DNA from: an uncultured bacterium
GTDB taxonomy: Bacteria; Bacillota; Clostridia; Lachnospirales; Lachnospiraceae
Length of the DNA: 64,000 nt
Direction of reading: 5' to 3'
Assembly (NCBI GenBank): GCA_947383005.1
Contig: CANDBT010000005.1
Span: forward strand, 85,253 to 149,252
The notes under the pieces are model-generated. The model ran no database searches. It saw only the letters and a list, made by a program, of their open reading frames with translations, and was not told where the DNA came from. The translations under genes were made by a program, and so were the position numbers. Shown piece by piece: positions 25,663 through 34,019 of this stretch. How positions within the stretch are numbered: the stretch's first letter is position 1; each line of letters starts with the position of its first letter.

Positions 25663-26793
25663 ATGAGATTAACAAAAAAGATGATCGCCATGGCACTGAT
25701 ATCCGGTATGGTATTGTCCACGGCAGCCTGCGGAGGCGGCTCCTCAACAACAGAAACCACCACGGCTGCTACTGAGGCGGCTCCTGCCAAGGAAGAGACA
25801 ACTGCAGCCGGTGAGGCGGAGACGACGGCCGAGACTGCAGCGGAAGCGGTAGAAGGAAAAGATATGTCAGAAGTTAAAGTGGGTATTTCCATTTACCAGT
25901 TCGCGGATAACTTCATGACGCTTTACCGTGAAGAGCTGCAGAAATATCTGACCGAAGAGCTTGGCGTGAAATCTGAGAACATTTCCATCATGGATGGTAA
26001 GAATGACCAGGGCGAGCAGATGAACCAGATCAGAAACTTCATTACCCAGGGTTATGATGTCATGATTATCAACCTGGTTCAGGCTTCTTCCGAGCCGACC
26101 GTTACCGAAGAGTGCAATGCGGCAGGCATTCCGGTAGTGTATATCAACCGTGAGCCCGAAGCAGACAGAGAGCAGGCTTGGGTAGACGAAGGAATCAAAG
26201 CTACATATGTTGGGGCGGATGCCAGACAGTCCGGAACCTATCAGGGCGAAGAGATTGTGGAACTGGAAAACAAGGGTGATGCTGACGGTGACGGCGTAGT
26301 TCGTTATATCATGGTTCAGGGCGACCCGGAGAACGTAGATGCTCAGTACAGAACAGAATTTTCCGTTAAGGCTCTGACCGATGCCGGTGTGGAAGTGGAA
26401 GAGCTGGTTAAGATGCGTGGTGACTGGGATCAGACCAAAGGCCAGGAGATCACGGCTAACGCATTGTCACAGCATGGCGACAAGATTGATGTAGTATTCT
26501 GCAACAATGACGCAATGGCTCTTGGTGCCCTTCAGGCAATCGAAGCAGCCGGAAGAAAAGTCAATGAAGATATTTATCTGGTAGGCGTTGACGCATTGGT
26601 TGAGGTTGTAGAGCATGTGACCAACGGCAATATGACCGGTACCGTATTCAACGATTATTTTGGCCAGGCCCACACGGCAGCCGATAAGGCAATGGATTTC
26701 GTCAATGGCGCGGATGTCGACAATGTGTACATGGTTGACTATGTAAAGGTTACTCCGGATAACGCGGCTGAGATTCTTGAGAAGATCAAATAA
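25663..26793 (+). CDS. mglB: Galactose/glucose-type ABC transporter binding lipoprotein
   Basis: The 376-residue lipoprotein has its lipobox at STAAC (about residue 25) and a Thr/Glu/Ala-rich linker to about residue 65. A type-1 sugar-binding fold follows. The Ca2+-binding loop appears as DADGDGVVRY and the hinge motif as CNNDAMALGALQAI. It binds the sugar outside the membrane and delivers it to MglAC. Its order with mglA and mglC is that of the galactose/methyl-galactoside system. Exact sugar specificity is inferred. Confidence 0.9.
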   Translation: MRLTKKMIAMALISGMVLSTAACGGGSSTTETTTAATEAAPAKEETTAAGEAETTAETAAEAVEGKDMSEVKVGISIYQFADNFMTLYREELQKYLTEELGVKSENISIMDGKNDQGEQMNQIRNFITQGYDVMIINLVQASSEPTVTEECNAAGIPVVYINREPEADREQAWVDEGIKATYVGADARQSGTYQGEEIVELENKGDADGDGVVRYIMVQGDPENVDAQYRTEFSVKALTDAGVEVEELVKMRGDWDQTKGQEITANALSQHGDKIDVVFCNNDAMALGALQAIEAAGRKVNEDIYLVGVDALVEVVEHVTNGNMTGTVFNDYFGQAHTAADKAMDFVNGADVDNVYMVDYVKVTPDNAAEILEKIK

Positions 26794-26839
26794 TGGTTTT
26801 CTAAATTTAAAGAACTGGCAGAAATAAGACAGGAAAGCG

Positions 26840-26870
26840 TCGGGTGTGCCTTAAAGGGCACGCCCGATTT
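26840..26870 (+). other. Intercistronic hairpin between mglB and mglA
   Basis: CGGGTGTGCC pairs with GGGCACGCCCG (one G-U pair) around a 5-nt loop, followed by ATTTTGTG. The T-run is short, so it would act as a weak terminator or a 3' stabiliser. Either would raise mglB relative to mglAC. Confidence 0.6.
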
Positions 26871-26889
26871 TGTGAAAGGAGAGAATGGG

Positions 26890-28398
26890 ATGGCAGAGTA
26901 TAGATTGGAAATGCTTGGGATTTCCAAAAGCTTCCCTGGAGTGAAGGCCCTGGATAAGATTAACCTTAAAGTGCGCCCCGGCACGGTCCATGCCCTTATG
27001 GGGGAGAACGGCGCGGGAAAGTCCACATTGATGAAATGCCTTTTCGGAATCTATCACAGGGATGAGGGAGAAGTATATCTGGATGGGGAAAAGGTGGAAA
27101 TCCATAACCCCGATGAGGCTTTGCAAAAAGGCCTGGCAATGGTGCATCAGGAGCTGCAGCCCATACCGGAGAGGACGGTTGCGGAAAACATGTATGCCGG
27201 CCGATATCCGGTGAAGCATTTCGGCCCTCTGCAGGTGGTTGACCATAAAAAAATGTTTGAAGAGACGGCAAAGTGGCTGGATGACGTGAAGATGCCCTAC
27301 AATCCCAAGGCAAAGCTGGGAACCATGTCCATCGCCCAGATGCAGTCCGTAGAGATTGCCAAAGCGGTATCTCTTCAGGCCAGAGTGGTTATTCTCGATG
27401 AGCCTACCTCCTCCCTGACGGATAATGAAGTGGAAGCCCTCTTCAGGATTATCCGGGATTTGAAAGCCCGCGGGGTATCCCTGATATATATTTCTCATAA
27501 AATGGCAGAGATCCGCGAGATTAGCGATGATATTACGATCATGCGTGACGGCACTTACGTGGGTACATGGGCCATGGATGAGATCTCGGACGATGAGATC
27601 GTCAAACAAATGGTGGGCCGTGAGCTGACGAATATCTATCCGCCGAAAAATGACGCGGAAACCGGAGAAGTCCTGCTGGATGTGCAGGGTTATTCCAGCA
27701 TCCATCCCCGTTCTTTCCAGGATTGCTCCTTCCAGCTCAGGCGCGGGGAAATTCTGGGATTCGGCGGCCTGGTAGGCGCACAGAGGACGGAATTGATGGA
27801 AGCGATTTTTGGCATGCGCCATATCAGCAGCGGCCAGGTTTTTATCCGGGGGAAGAAAACCAGAATCCGCCGTCCCCAGGACGCTATCCGCGGTGGCATC
27901 GGCATGATTACCGAAGACCGCCGGGGAACAGGAATTTTAGGTTGTCTCTCTATTGCTGACAATGTATCTATCTCCTCTCTGGATCAATATGTAGATTTGG
28001 GAGTAAAGCTGAATAAGGGCAAGATCGAACAGCTGGTAAAAGACAATGTGGCAAAGCTTTCGATCAAGACTCCCAGCAGCAAGACTTTGATCCAGTCCCT
28101 GTCCGGCGGCAATCAGCAGAAAGTATTGATTTCCCGCTGGCTGGCCAACAATCCGGATATTTTGATTATGGATGAGCCTACCCGTGGTATCGACGTAGGG
28201 GCGAAATATGAGATTTATCAGATTATGATTGATTTGGCGAAGCAGGGAAAGGGCATCATCATGATTTCTTCGGAAATGCCCGAATTAATCGGTATGTCCA
28301 ACCGGATATTGGTGATGTGCAATGGCCATATTACCGGCGAGGTGCAGGGAGACGAAGCAACTCAGGAACGTATTATGAGTTATGCGACTCAATTCTAG
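26890..28398 (+). CDS. mglA: Sugar ABC transporter ATPase with two nucleotide-binding domains
   Basis: The 502-residue protein has two ABC domains in tandem. The first has Walker A GENGAGKST and Walker B ILDEPTSSLT. The second has a degenerate Walker A (GGLVGAQRTE), signature LSGGNQQKVLISRWL and Walker B LIMDEPTRGID. This asymmetry is normal for MglA/RbsA/XylG. It energises uptake through MglC at the inner face of the membrane. The ATG at 26890 behind AAAGGAG is chosen over a GTG at 26872. Confidence 0.93.
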   Translation: MAEYRLEMLGISKSFPGVKALDKINLKVRPGTVHALMGENGAGKSTLMKCLFGIYHRDEGEVYLDGEKVEIHNPDEALQKGLAMVHQELQPIPERTVAENMYAGRYPVKHFGPLQVVDHKKMFEETAKWLDDVKMPYNPKAKLGTMSIAQMQSVEIAKAVSLQARVVILDEPTSSLTDNEVEALFRIIRDLKARGVSLIYISHKMAEIREISDDITIMRDGTYVGTWAMDEISDDEIVKQMVGRELTNIYPPKNDAETGEVLLDVQGYSSIHPRSFQDCSFQLRRGEILGFGGLVGAQRTELMEAIFGMRHISSGQVFIRGKKTRIRRPQDAIRGGIGMITEDRRGTGILGCLSIADNVSISSLDQYVDLGVKLNKGKIEQLVKDNVAKLSIKTPSSKTLIQSLSGGNQQKVLISRWLANNPDILIMDEPTRGIDVGAKYEIYQIMIDLAKQGKGIIMISSEMPELIGMSNRILVMCNGHITGEVQGDEATQERIMSYATQF

Positions 28399-28416
28399 GA
28401 AGAGGAGGAAGAGAGA

Positions 28417-29475
28417 GTGAACAGCAAAAAAGTCAATGTGGCTGATACAAAGGGCGCAAACGCCAACGAGGTCGTGACGGTCGGCAAAACAAGAATGAAT
28501 GTCGTTGATCTGCTGATTAACAACGGTATTGTGATCCTGATCCTTATCATGGTATTATGGGTGGGGATTACTAAGGACAACTTTTTCAGCATGAGCAATT
28601 TCAACAATATTTCCATCAACGTAGCCTGCCGGTTTATTATCGCTGTCGGCGTTTCCGGCTGTCTGATTACCAAAGGTACGGACCTTTCGGCAGGGCGCGC
28701 GGTCGGGCTTTCTGCCTGTATTGCCGGTACGTTGCTGCAGAGGGCGGATTACAGCGGGCGTTTTGAGCTGACCCAGAATTTCCCGGAACTGAATGTCTGG
28801 TTGATCCTTTTAGTCTGTATCGCCATCTGCTGTGTTTTCGGCCTGATTAACGGCGTGGTGGTTTCTTACCTGAGTGTACCGGCATTTATCGGGACGCTGG
28901 GTATGCAGATGATCATTTATGGTATCAACCTGGTTTACACCAAGTCCGTGCCGCTGGGCGGCTACCGCACGGATTATACGGTAATTGCAAACGGAAAACT
29001 GTTTGGCTTGCTGCCGTACTTATTTATTATTGCGATTGTCATCGGGGTATTTATGTGGTTCATTTATAATTATACCCGTCATGGAAAATATATGTATGCC
29101 ATCGGTGGAAACGAAGCCGCCGCAGAGGTTGCCGGCGTAAATGTAAAAAGGACAAAAATCATTATTTATGTGTCGGCTGCCGCTCTGTATGCTATCGCTG
29201 GTTTCCTGTTGGGCGCCAAGTCCGGCGGCGCCGGTGTAAATACCGGCAGCGGATATGAGCTGGAAGCCATCGCCGCATGTACTATCGGCGGCGTATCAGT
29301 TAATGGTGGTATCGGACGGGTATCCGGTATCGTTATCGGTGTGTTGGTGTTTGAGCTTCTGAAGACTTGTTTGCAGTTTTTGGGCATCGACCCCAACTAC
29401 CAGTATATTGCCCAAGGTATCGTTATCGTGGTAGCTATTGCCCTGGATATTCGGAAATATATTGCCAAGAAGTAA
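28417..29475 (+). CDS. mglC: Sugar ABC transporter permease
   Basis: GTG start at 28417 after GAGGAGGAAG; 352 residues. A hydrophilic N-terminus of about 30 residues is followed by eight to ten membrane segments of the branched-chain/ribose permease family. The EAA-like loop GGNEAAAEVAGVNVKRTK marks the contact with MglA, and TDLSAGRAVGLSACIAGT is the MglC/RbsC signature. It is the last gene of mglBAC; a strong hairpin and repeat A2 follow at once. Confidence 0.93.
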   Translation: MNSKKVNVADTKGANANEVVTVGKTRMNVVDLLINNGIVILILIMVLWVGITKDNFFSMSNFNNISINVACRFIIAVGVSGCLITKGTDLSAGRAVGLSACIAGTLLQRADYSGRFELTQNFPELNVWLILLVCIAICCVFGLINGVVVSYLSVPAFIGTLGMQMIIYGINLVYTKSVPLGGYRTDYTVIANGKLFGLLPYLFIIAIVIGVFMWFIYNYTRHGKYMYAIGGNEAAAEVAGVNVKRTKIIIYVSAAALYAIAGFLLGAKSGGAGVNTGSGYELEAIAACTIGGVSVNGGIGRVSGIVIGVLVFELLKTCLQFLGIDPNYQYIAQGIVIVVAIALDIRKYIAKK

Positions 29476-29485
29476 GGCTTGTCGA

Positions 29486-29604
29486 AGCCCCGCTGCCTGC
29501 AGCGGGGCTGATTATGTATGTACAGGCCCGCATAAGGAAGTTTGCTGCTGGCGCAGCATGCGGGCCGCACGGCGAGTAGGGAAAGTAGCCTTTCCTACTC
29601 GATT
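29486..29604 (+). repeat. Family A 3'-end hairpin repeat (A2)
   Basis: Eleven bases after the mglC stop is a hairpin AGCCCCGCTG with CAGCGGGGCT. Then comes ATGTATGTACAGGCCCGCAT with stem GCCCGCAT/ATGCGGGC and an inner GCTGC..GCAGC. A last hairpin has GAGTAGGGAAAG with CTTTCCTACTC. Compared with A1 the stems have changed in matched pairs (GCAC/GTGC to GCAT/ATGC). Confidence 0.75.
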
Positions 29605-29652
29605 TCCCGAAATTTCCTTTGCAACAGCTTTTTGTCTAAAAAGGAGGACACG

Positions 29653-30180
29653 ATGTTTCAAAAAATGAATTTGCATCAGATACGATACCTGATTGAACAC
29701 CGTTTATTGCCGAATTTTTTCTATACGGAGAAAGAGGCGTTTATCGGAATGCTTCTTAATGACAAAGAAAGCCTTTACAAAATGGCCGACTCCGTTTTCC
29801 GGCAGGAAAAGGTAAAAAATCCATATTCAAGCGAGCAGTTTGTCGTGGAATCAGGTAAGATTGATGAAGAAACGTTTATGGTAAAGCTTACCTATCCGGA
29901 GCCGGAGGAGGAACCGCTGTGTTACTGCAGCTATCTGTTTTTTGATTCTTCGTTTCAGTATCCGTTTTTCTTTACTCTTGAAAAAGGCTATAACCAACCC
30001 AGCGATCAGGTGATGGTCTGTGCGTGGACACCGAACAGCCATCTAAATTACGGACAGTGTTCACGCAAAGATAATGCCGCTTTCCTGCGTTGTCTGGAGA
30101 ATTATCAAAATCAAAAGAAAGAAAATCAAAAGAAAGAAAATCAAAAGAAAGAAAATCAAAAGAAAGGCCGCATAAGGTAG
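29653..30180 (+). CDS. Hypothetical protein with NQKKE tandem repeats at its C-terminus
   Basis: The ATG at 29653 follows AAGGAGG; 175 residues. I do not recognise a family. The body is a soluble mixed fold with acidic and aromatic residues and no signal peptide or membrane helix. The C-terminus is four 15-bp repeats encoding NQKKE (about 30109-30165), very basic, possibly variable between strains. The next gene starts 7 bases later, so the two are probably co-transcribed. The frame upstream of 29653 lies in repeat A2 and is not coding. Confidence 0.65.
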   Translation: MFQKMNLHQIRYLIEHRLLPNFFYTEKEAFIGMLLNDKESLYKMADSVFRQEKVKNPYSSEQFVVESGKIDEETFMVKLTYPEPEEEPLCYCSYLFFDSSFQYPFFFTLEKGYNQPSDQVMVCAWTPNSHLNYGQCSRKDNAAFLRCLENYQNQKKENQKKENQKKENQKKGRIR

Positions 30181-30187
30181 GACAGAT

Positions 30188-30412
30188 ATGGATGAGAAAG
30201 GTCAGGAGAGAGAAACTTTATCAGAATTGAAAGAAGAAAATGAGCGGCTCCGTCAGGAAAATGAGCTGCTGAAAGAGTACCGGGCAAGCCTGCCGCTGAA
30301 AGAAAGGCTTTATGATCACATACCGATGACGGTAAAGCAGTTGGATTGGATTATCGGAGGCTTGCTGGCACTTTTGGCTATGGTGATTATCCTGGGGCTG
30401 CTTGACCGATAA
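30188..30412 (+). CDS. Small membrane protein with N-terminal coiled coil
   Basis: The 74-residue protein starts with a Leu/Glu heptad region (ETLSELKEENERLRQENELL, about residues 10-30). It ends in one hydrophobic helix (about 53-71, IIGGLLALLAMVIILGLL). It is probably a membrane-tethered dimer with the coil in the cytoplasm. It follows the NQKKE protein by 7 bases. Function is unknown; the family is not recognised. Confidence 0.65.
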   Translation: MDEKGQERETLSELKEENERLRQENELLKEYRASLPLKERLYDHIPMTVKQLDWIIGGLLALLAMVIILGLLDR

Positions 30413-30422
30413 TGGATATCGG

Positions 30423-30890
30423 TTATTGTTTTGCCCCCTTGCTTAAGCGGCTGTTCTGGTATTCCCCGCTGAAAGTCACATCTTCCCCAAACCAGTCTGG
30501 CGGTGTGAAAGAGAGGGCTTCTTCCTCGGTGGGGAATTCCACTTCCGCCAGCATAAGCCCTTTGTAAACGCCGGAAAATATGTCCAGCTCGATTGTCAAT
30601 CCGGCATGTCCGGTTTCTTCGGGGCAAGGGATCAGATACCGTGTTTTGGAGAGGATAATGCCGTCTGTTTTGGGCATCAGATGCCAGTAAGCTTCTTTTG
30701 TCAGGGGCAGGTTGTATTCTTCCCGCACCAGAAGCCCTTTGGATTTATAGGTCATATAGTATTCGTTGTCCTGCCGGCGGATGCGGACTACAGGTTCCGT
30801 ACACAGATAAGCCTGTTCAATGATATGGCAGGGATATGAGGCATAGTCTGCAGGCGGGGCGATAATTTTATATTTGCGTTCGATTTCCAT
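30423..30890 (-). CDS. CYTH-domain protein (adenylyl cyclase/thiamine-triphosphatase fold)
   Basis: The 155-residue protein begins MEIERKYK, the ExExK signature of CYTH enzymes that hydrolyse or form triphosphates in a metal-lined tunnel. Further expected motifs are VRIRR, MTYKSKG, KTRYLIP, ELDIF and AEVEF. In Firmicutes such proteins are usually inorganic triphosphatases or thiamine-triphosphatases; the substrate cannot be told here. AAAGGAA precedes the start. It lies convergent to the small membrane-protein gene, with 10 bases between stops. Confidence 0.85.
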   Translation of the reverse strand: MEIERKYKIIAPPADYASYPCHIIEQAYLCTEPVVRIRRQDNEYYMTYKSKGLLVREEYNLPLTKEAYWHLMPKTDGIILSKTRYLIPCPEETGHAGLTIELDIFSGVYKGLMLAEVEFPTEEEALSFTPPDWFGEDVTFSGEYQNSRLSKGAKQ

Positions 30891-31153
30891 GGGAATTCCT
30901 TTCTTTTGGGAGGTGATAATCTATTAGGATGCCATCACGTGCAGGTGAGCGGCATTATTTCTGGCAGGAATGGCATATCCTTATCAGGATTATACCATTT
31001 CTGTTTTATTTATTCCATAGGAAAATAAAAGCCCTCCGGGCAAGATGCCGGAGCAGTTTTTGAGAGCAGTTTTTGTGCTTTGTATTGCTCTTTTTTATTG
31101 GATATATTACAATAGGAAAGGACAGTACAGATAAAAGGGGAGCAAAGATAAAG

Positions 31154-31834
31154 ATGAGGAAAAAGGAAGAAAAGGCAGTAATGAGGAAAAAGGCGATTGG
31201 GTGCGGCGCTTTTATGCTGCTTGCGGCGGGAATGGTTTTGGGAACGGCAGTAAAATTTGGCGGGCTGCACGGAAGAAACATCGGGGAAGAAGCAAGTATT
31301 TTGACTCCGGTGTGGGAAGATGCAGAAGAACTGATGCAGGAGGGAGAAGTTTTTGTGAAGATTGCCGATGATAAAGTGCCTTTGTCCGCCGGTCCCGGTA
31401 TGTTGGGGGCAGAGGGCGCGGATGTCTCGGAATATGCCCAGCCGGCGGTTCAGGAAAGCCCTTATATCCGCCAGGTAGTCCGTTTGGTGAATGAAGAGAG
31501 GGCGAAGGAGGGCCTGCCGCCATTGGAAAAGGCGGATGATATTTCATCTGCGGCAGCGGTGCGTGCCCGGGAGCTTACCGCCAGCTTTTCCCATACCCGT
31601 CCGGACGGGAGCGCTTACCGCACGGTGCTGGAGCAGAACGGGATTTGTTTTCGCAGTTGCGGAGAAAATGTGGCTTACGGATATGCGACGCCGGAGGCGG
31701 TAATGTCTGCCTGGATGACCAGCGAGGGACACAGGGCAAATATTTTAAACGAGGGATATACCGATATCGGAGTGGGATATTTTACCGACGGCGGACGAGG
31801 CTATTGGGTACAGGTTTTTACGATGAAAAAATAA
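31154..31834 (+). CDS. Secreted CAP (SCP/PR1)-domain protein
   Basis: A basic N-terminus and a hydrophobic stretch (IGCGAFMLLAAGMVLGTAV) act as signal or anchor. A linker of about 80 residues leads to a CAP domain (about 100-226) with VVRLVNEERAKEGLPPL, FSHTRPDGSAY, CGENVAYGY and MTSEGHRANIL. The two His of the CAP cavity are present. Bacterial CAP proteins of this YkwD type are common in spore formers; the role is unclear. The start is uncertain: ATG 31154 behind AGGGGAG is chosen, and ATG 31181 is also possible. Confidence 0.85.
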   Translation: MRKKEEKAVMRKKAIGCGAFMLLAAGMVLGTAVKFGGLHGRNIGEEASILTPVWEDAEELMQEGEVFVKIADDKVPLSAGPGMLGAEGADVSEYAQPAVQESPYIRQVVRLVNEERAKEGLPPLEKADDISSAAAVRARELTASFSHTRPDGSAYRTVLEQNGICFRSCGENVAYGYATPEAVMSAWMTSEGHRANILNEGYTDIGVGYFTDGGRGYWVQVFTMKK

Positions 31835-31836
31835 TG

Positions 31837-31866
31837 CTGGCAATTAGCAAAAGACTATGTTATAAT
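31837..31866 (+). promoter_or_regulatory. Probable tig promoter
   Basis: TATAAT at 31861-31866 with CTGGCA at 31837-31842 (18-base spacing). The -10 is perfect and the -35 moderate. It lies just after the stop of the CAP gene and 64 bases before tig. Confidence 0.55.
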
Positions 31867-31929
31867 GTTATACTAAGTGTGGCTTACCGCCAAAACGGCC
31901 ATATATCGATTTAAGGAGGACTCTCTATT

Positions 31930-33216
31930 ATGAGTATACAAGTGGAAAAATTGGAAAAGAACATGGCGAAATTGACCGTAGAAGTACCGGCAGAGCAATT
32001 TGAAAAAGCTCTCAAAACTTCTTATAACAAAAATAAAAACAGATTCAATATCCCGGGTTTTCGCAGAGGCAAAGCTCCCCAGGCCCTTATTGAGAAAATG
32101 TATGGCCCGGACGTGCTGTATGAGGATGCCGTGAACAGCGCAATCAATGAAACCTGCAGCGATGCGATGAAGGAAAGCGGCCTGGATATTGTGTCCCGCC
32201 CCCATGTCAGTGTAGAGCAGGTAGAAAAAGGCAAGTCCTTTATCTATAGCTTTGAGGTGGCAGTAAAGCCGGAAGTGACCTTGGGTGAGTACAAGGGCAT
32301 CGAGGTGGAGCGTGCACGGCCGGAGGTGACAGACGCGGATATCGAAGCGGAGTTAAAGAAAGTACAGGATCAGAACTCCCGCCTGATTTCTGCCGATGAC
32401 CGGCCGGTTCAGGATGGCGATCAGGTAGTGGTTGATTTTGAAGGCTTCATAGATGGAGAAACCTTTGAAGGCGGAAAGGCGGAGGCTTATCCTCTGACGA
32501 TCGGTTCCCATTCTTTTGTTGACACCTTTGAGGAGCAGTTGATCGGAAAGGCCGTTGATGAAGAGACGGAAGTGAATGTGACCTTCCCTGAAAATTATCA
32601 TGCCAAGGATCTGGCGGGGAAACCGGCTATGTTCAAAGTAGTGGTTCGGGAGATTAAGGTGAAAGAACTTCCGGAGCTGGATGATGAGTTTGCCAGCGAA
32701 GTTTCTGAGTTTGACACTTTAGATGAATATAAGGCGGATATCAAGGCAAAGCTTTCAGAGACGAAACAAAAGCAGGCTACCACGGAAAACGAGAATAATG
32801 TTGTGGAAAAGGTTGTTGAGAATGCGTCCATGGAAATCCCGGATGCTATGATTGACGAGCAGGTGGATAATATGGTGGAAAGCTATGGCCGCCGTATGTT
32901 GAATCAGGGCCTGACCATTGAACAATATCTGCAGTTCACAAATTCTACTATGGATAAGATGAAAGAAGATTTGCGTCCTCAGGCAGTAAAACGTATTCGC
33001 ACCCGCCTGGTATTGGAGGCCGTAGTAGCTCAGGAGAACATTGAAGTTGATGACGAAGCGGTAGAGGAAGAGATTAAGAAAATGGCTGCCAGCTATAAGA
33101 TGGAGCCGGAGGAACTGAAAAACTATATGGGTGAGACAGAGCTGAAACATATGAAAGAAGATATGGCAGTACAGGAAGCAGTCGATTTCCTGGTGGCTGA
33201 GGCAAAATTAGTATAA
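31930..33216 (+). CDS. tig: Trigger factor, ribosome-bound chaperone and prolyl isomerase
   Basis: The 428-residue protein has the ribosome-binding motif GFRRGKAP at residues 43-50. A FKBP-type isomerase domain follows (about 155-245, QDGDQVVVDFEGFIDGE) and a helical C-terminal chaperone domain comes last. It binds nascent chains at the ribosome exit. AAGGAGG precedes the ATG. Its position before clpP and clpX is classic for bacteria and links folding with proteolysis. Confidence 0.96.
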   Translation: MSIQVEKLEKNMAKLTVEVPAEQFEKALKTSYNKNKNRFNIPGFRRGKAPQALIEKMYGPDVLYEDAVNSAINETCSDAMKESGLDIVSRPHVSVEQVEKGKSFIYSFEVAVKPEVTLGEYKGIEVERARPEVTDADIEAELKKVQDQNSRLISADDRPVQDGDQVVVDFEGFIDGETFEGGKAEAYPLTIGSHSFVDTFEEQLIGKAVDEETEVNVTFPENYHAKDLAGKPAMFKVVVREIKVKELPELDDEFASEVSEFDTLDEYKADIKAKLSETKQKQATTENENNVVEKVVENASMEIPDAMIDEQVDNMVESYGRRMLNQGLTIEQYLQFTNSTMDKMKEDLRPQAVKRIRTRLVLEAVVAQENIEVDDEAVEEEIKKMAASYKMEPEELKNYMGETELKHMKEDMAVQEAVDFLVAEAKLV

Positions 33217-33292
33217 AGCAGCTGTGAAGTGCAGGTTTCTGATAATTGGGAAATCTGCGTATTAGAGCGTGTCTGAAGATTGCGGGGATGGA

Positions 33293-33332
33293 TTTTCAGC
33301 ACACGCTCGGACGCCGTGTGCTGAAAAGGAGG
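33293..33332 (+). promoter_or_regulatory. 13-bp perfect hairpin touching the clpP ribosome site
   Basis: TTTTCAGCACACG (33293-33305) pairs perfectly with CGTGTGCTGAAAA (33315-33327) around a 9-nt loop. AGGAGG of clpP begins at the last base of the stem, so folding may set how open the ribosome site is. It could equally be an mRNA end or processing signal after tig. Confidence 0.55.
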
Positions 33333-33338
33333 AAGATT

Positions 33339-33920
33339 ATGCCGTTAGTACCTTATGTAATTGAGCAGACCAGCAGAGGAGAACGTTCTTATGATATTTA
33401 TTCCCGCCTGCTGAAGGAGAGGATCATTTTTCTCGGGGAAGAAGTGACGGATGTCTCTGCCAGTGTGGTTGTAGCGCAGTTGCTGTTTTTGGAGTCTGAA
33501 GATCCGGGGAAGGATATTAATTTATATATCAACAGCCCGGGAGGCTCGGTGACTGCGGGGATGGCGATTTATGATACGATGAATTATATTAAGTGCGATG
33601 TGTCTACCGTATGTATCGGCATGGCGGCCAGCATGGGAGCGTTTTTGCTGTCCGGAGGGACAAAGGGCAAGCGTTTTGCCCTGCCGAATGCAGAAGTGAT
33701 GATTCACCAGCCTTCCGGCGGAGCCAGGGGCCAGGCTACGGAGATACAGATTGTAGCAGAGAATATTTTACGGACAAAAGAAAAATTGAACAGGATTCTT
33801 GCCGCGAATACAGGACAGCCTTATGAGGTGATCTGTCGGGATACGGAACGGGATCATTATATGACAGCGGAGGAGGCCAAAGCTTATGGCCTGATAGACG
33901 GAATCCTTGTAAACCATTAA
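33339..33920 (+). CDS. clpP: ATP-dependent Clp protease proteolytic subunit
   Basis: The 193-residue serine protease has the catalytic triad Ser98 (GMAASMGA), His123 (MIHQPSGG) and Asp172 (TERDHY), in normal spacing. The N-terminus [25 protein letters not shown] is conserved. It forms a tetradecamer that degrades proteins fed by ClpX and other ATPases. The start at 33339 with AAGGAGG replaces the longer open frame from 33246, which reads through the upstream hairpin. Confidence 0.97.
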   Translation: MPLVPYVIEQTSRGERSYDIYSRLLKERIIFLGEEVTDVSASVVVAQLLFLESEDPGKDINLYINSPGGSVTAGMAIYDTMNYIKCDVSTVCIGMAASMGAFLLSGGTKGKRFALPNAEVMIHQPSGGARGQATEIQIVAENILRTKEKLNRILAANTGQPYEVICRDTERDHYMTAEEAKAYGLIDGILVNH

Positions 33921-33937
33921 ATCGAAAGAGACTCTTT

Positions 33938-33985
33938 GAAAGCTGTGTGCCGCTTGCCCGGCGATGGGCGATGCCGTCAGCTTTC
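33938..33985 (+). other. Hairpin in the clpP-clpX gap
   Basis: GAAAGCTG (33938-33945) pairs with CAGCTTTC (33978-33985), and within it GCCC pairs with GGGC. No T-run follows. It lies 34 bases before clpX and may affect its translation or mRNA ends. Confidence 0.45.
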
Positions 33986-34019
33986 GGATGTGCTCGGGAA
34001 AGGATAGAGGTGTGCAGTT

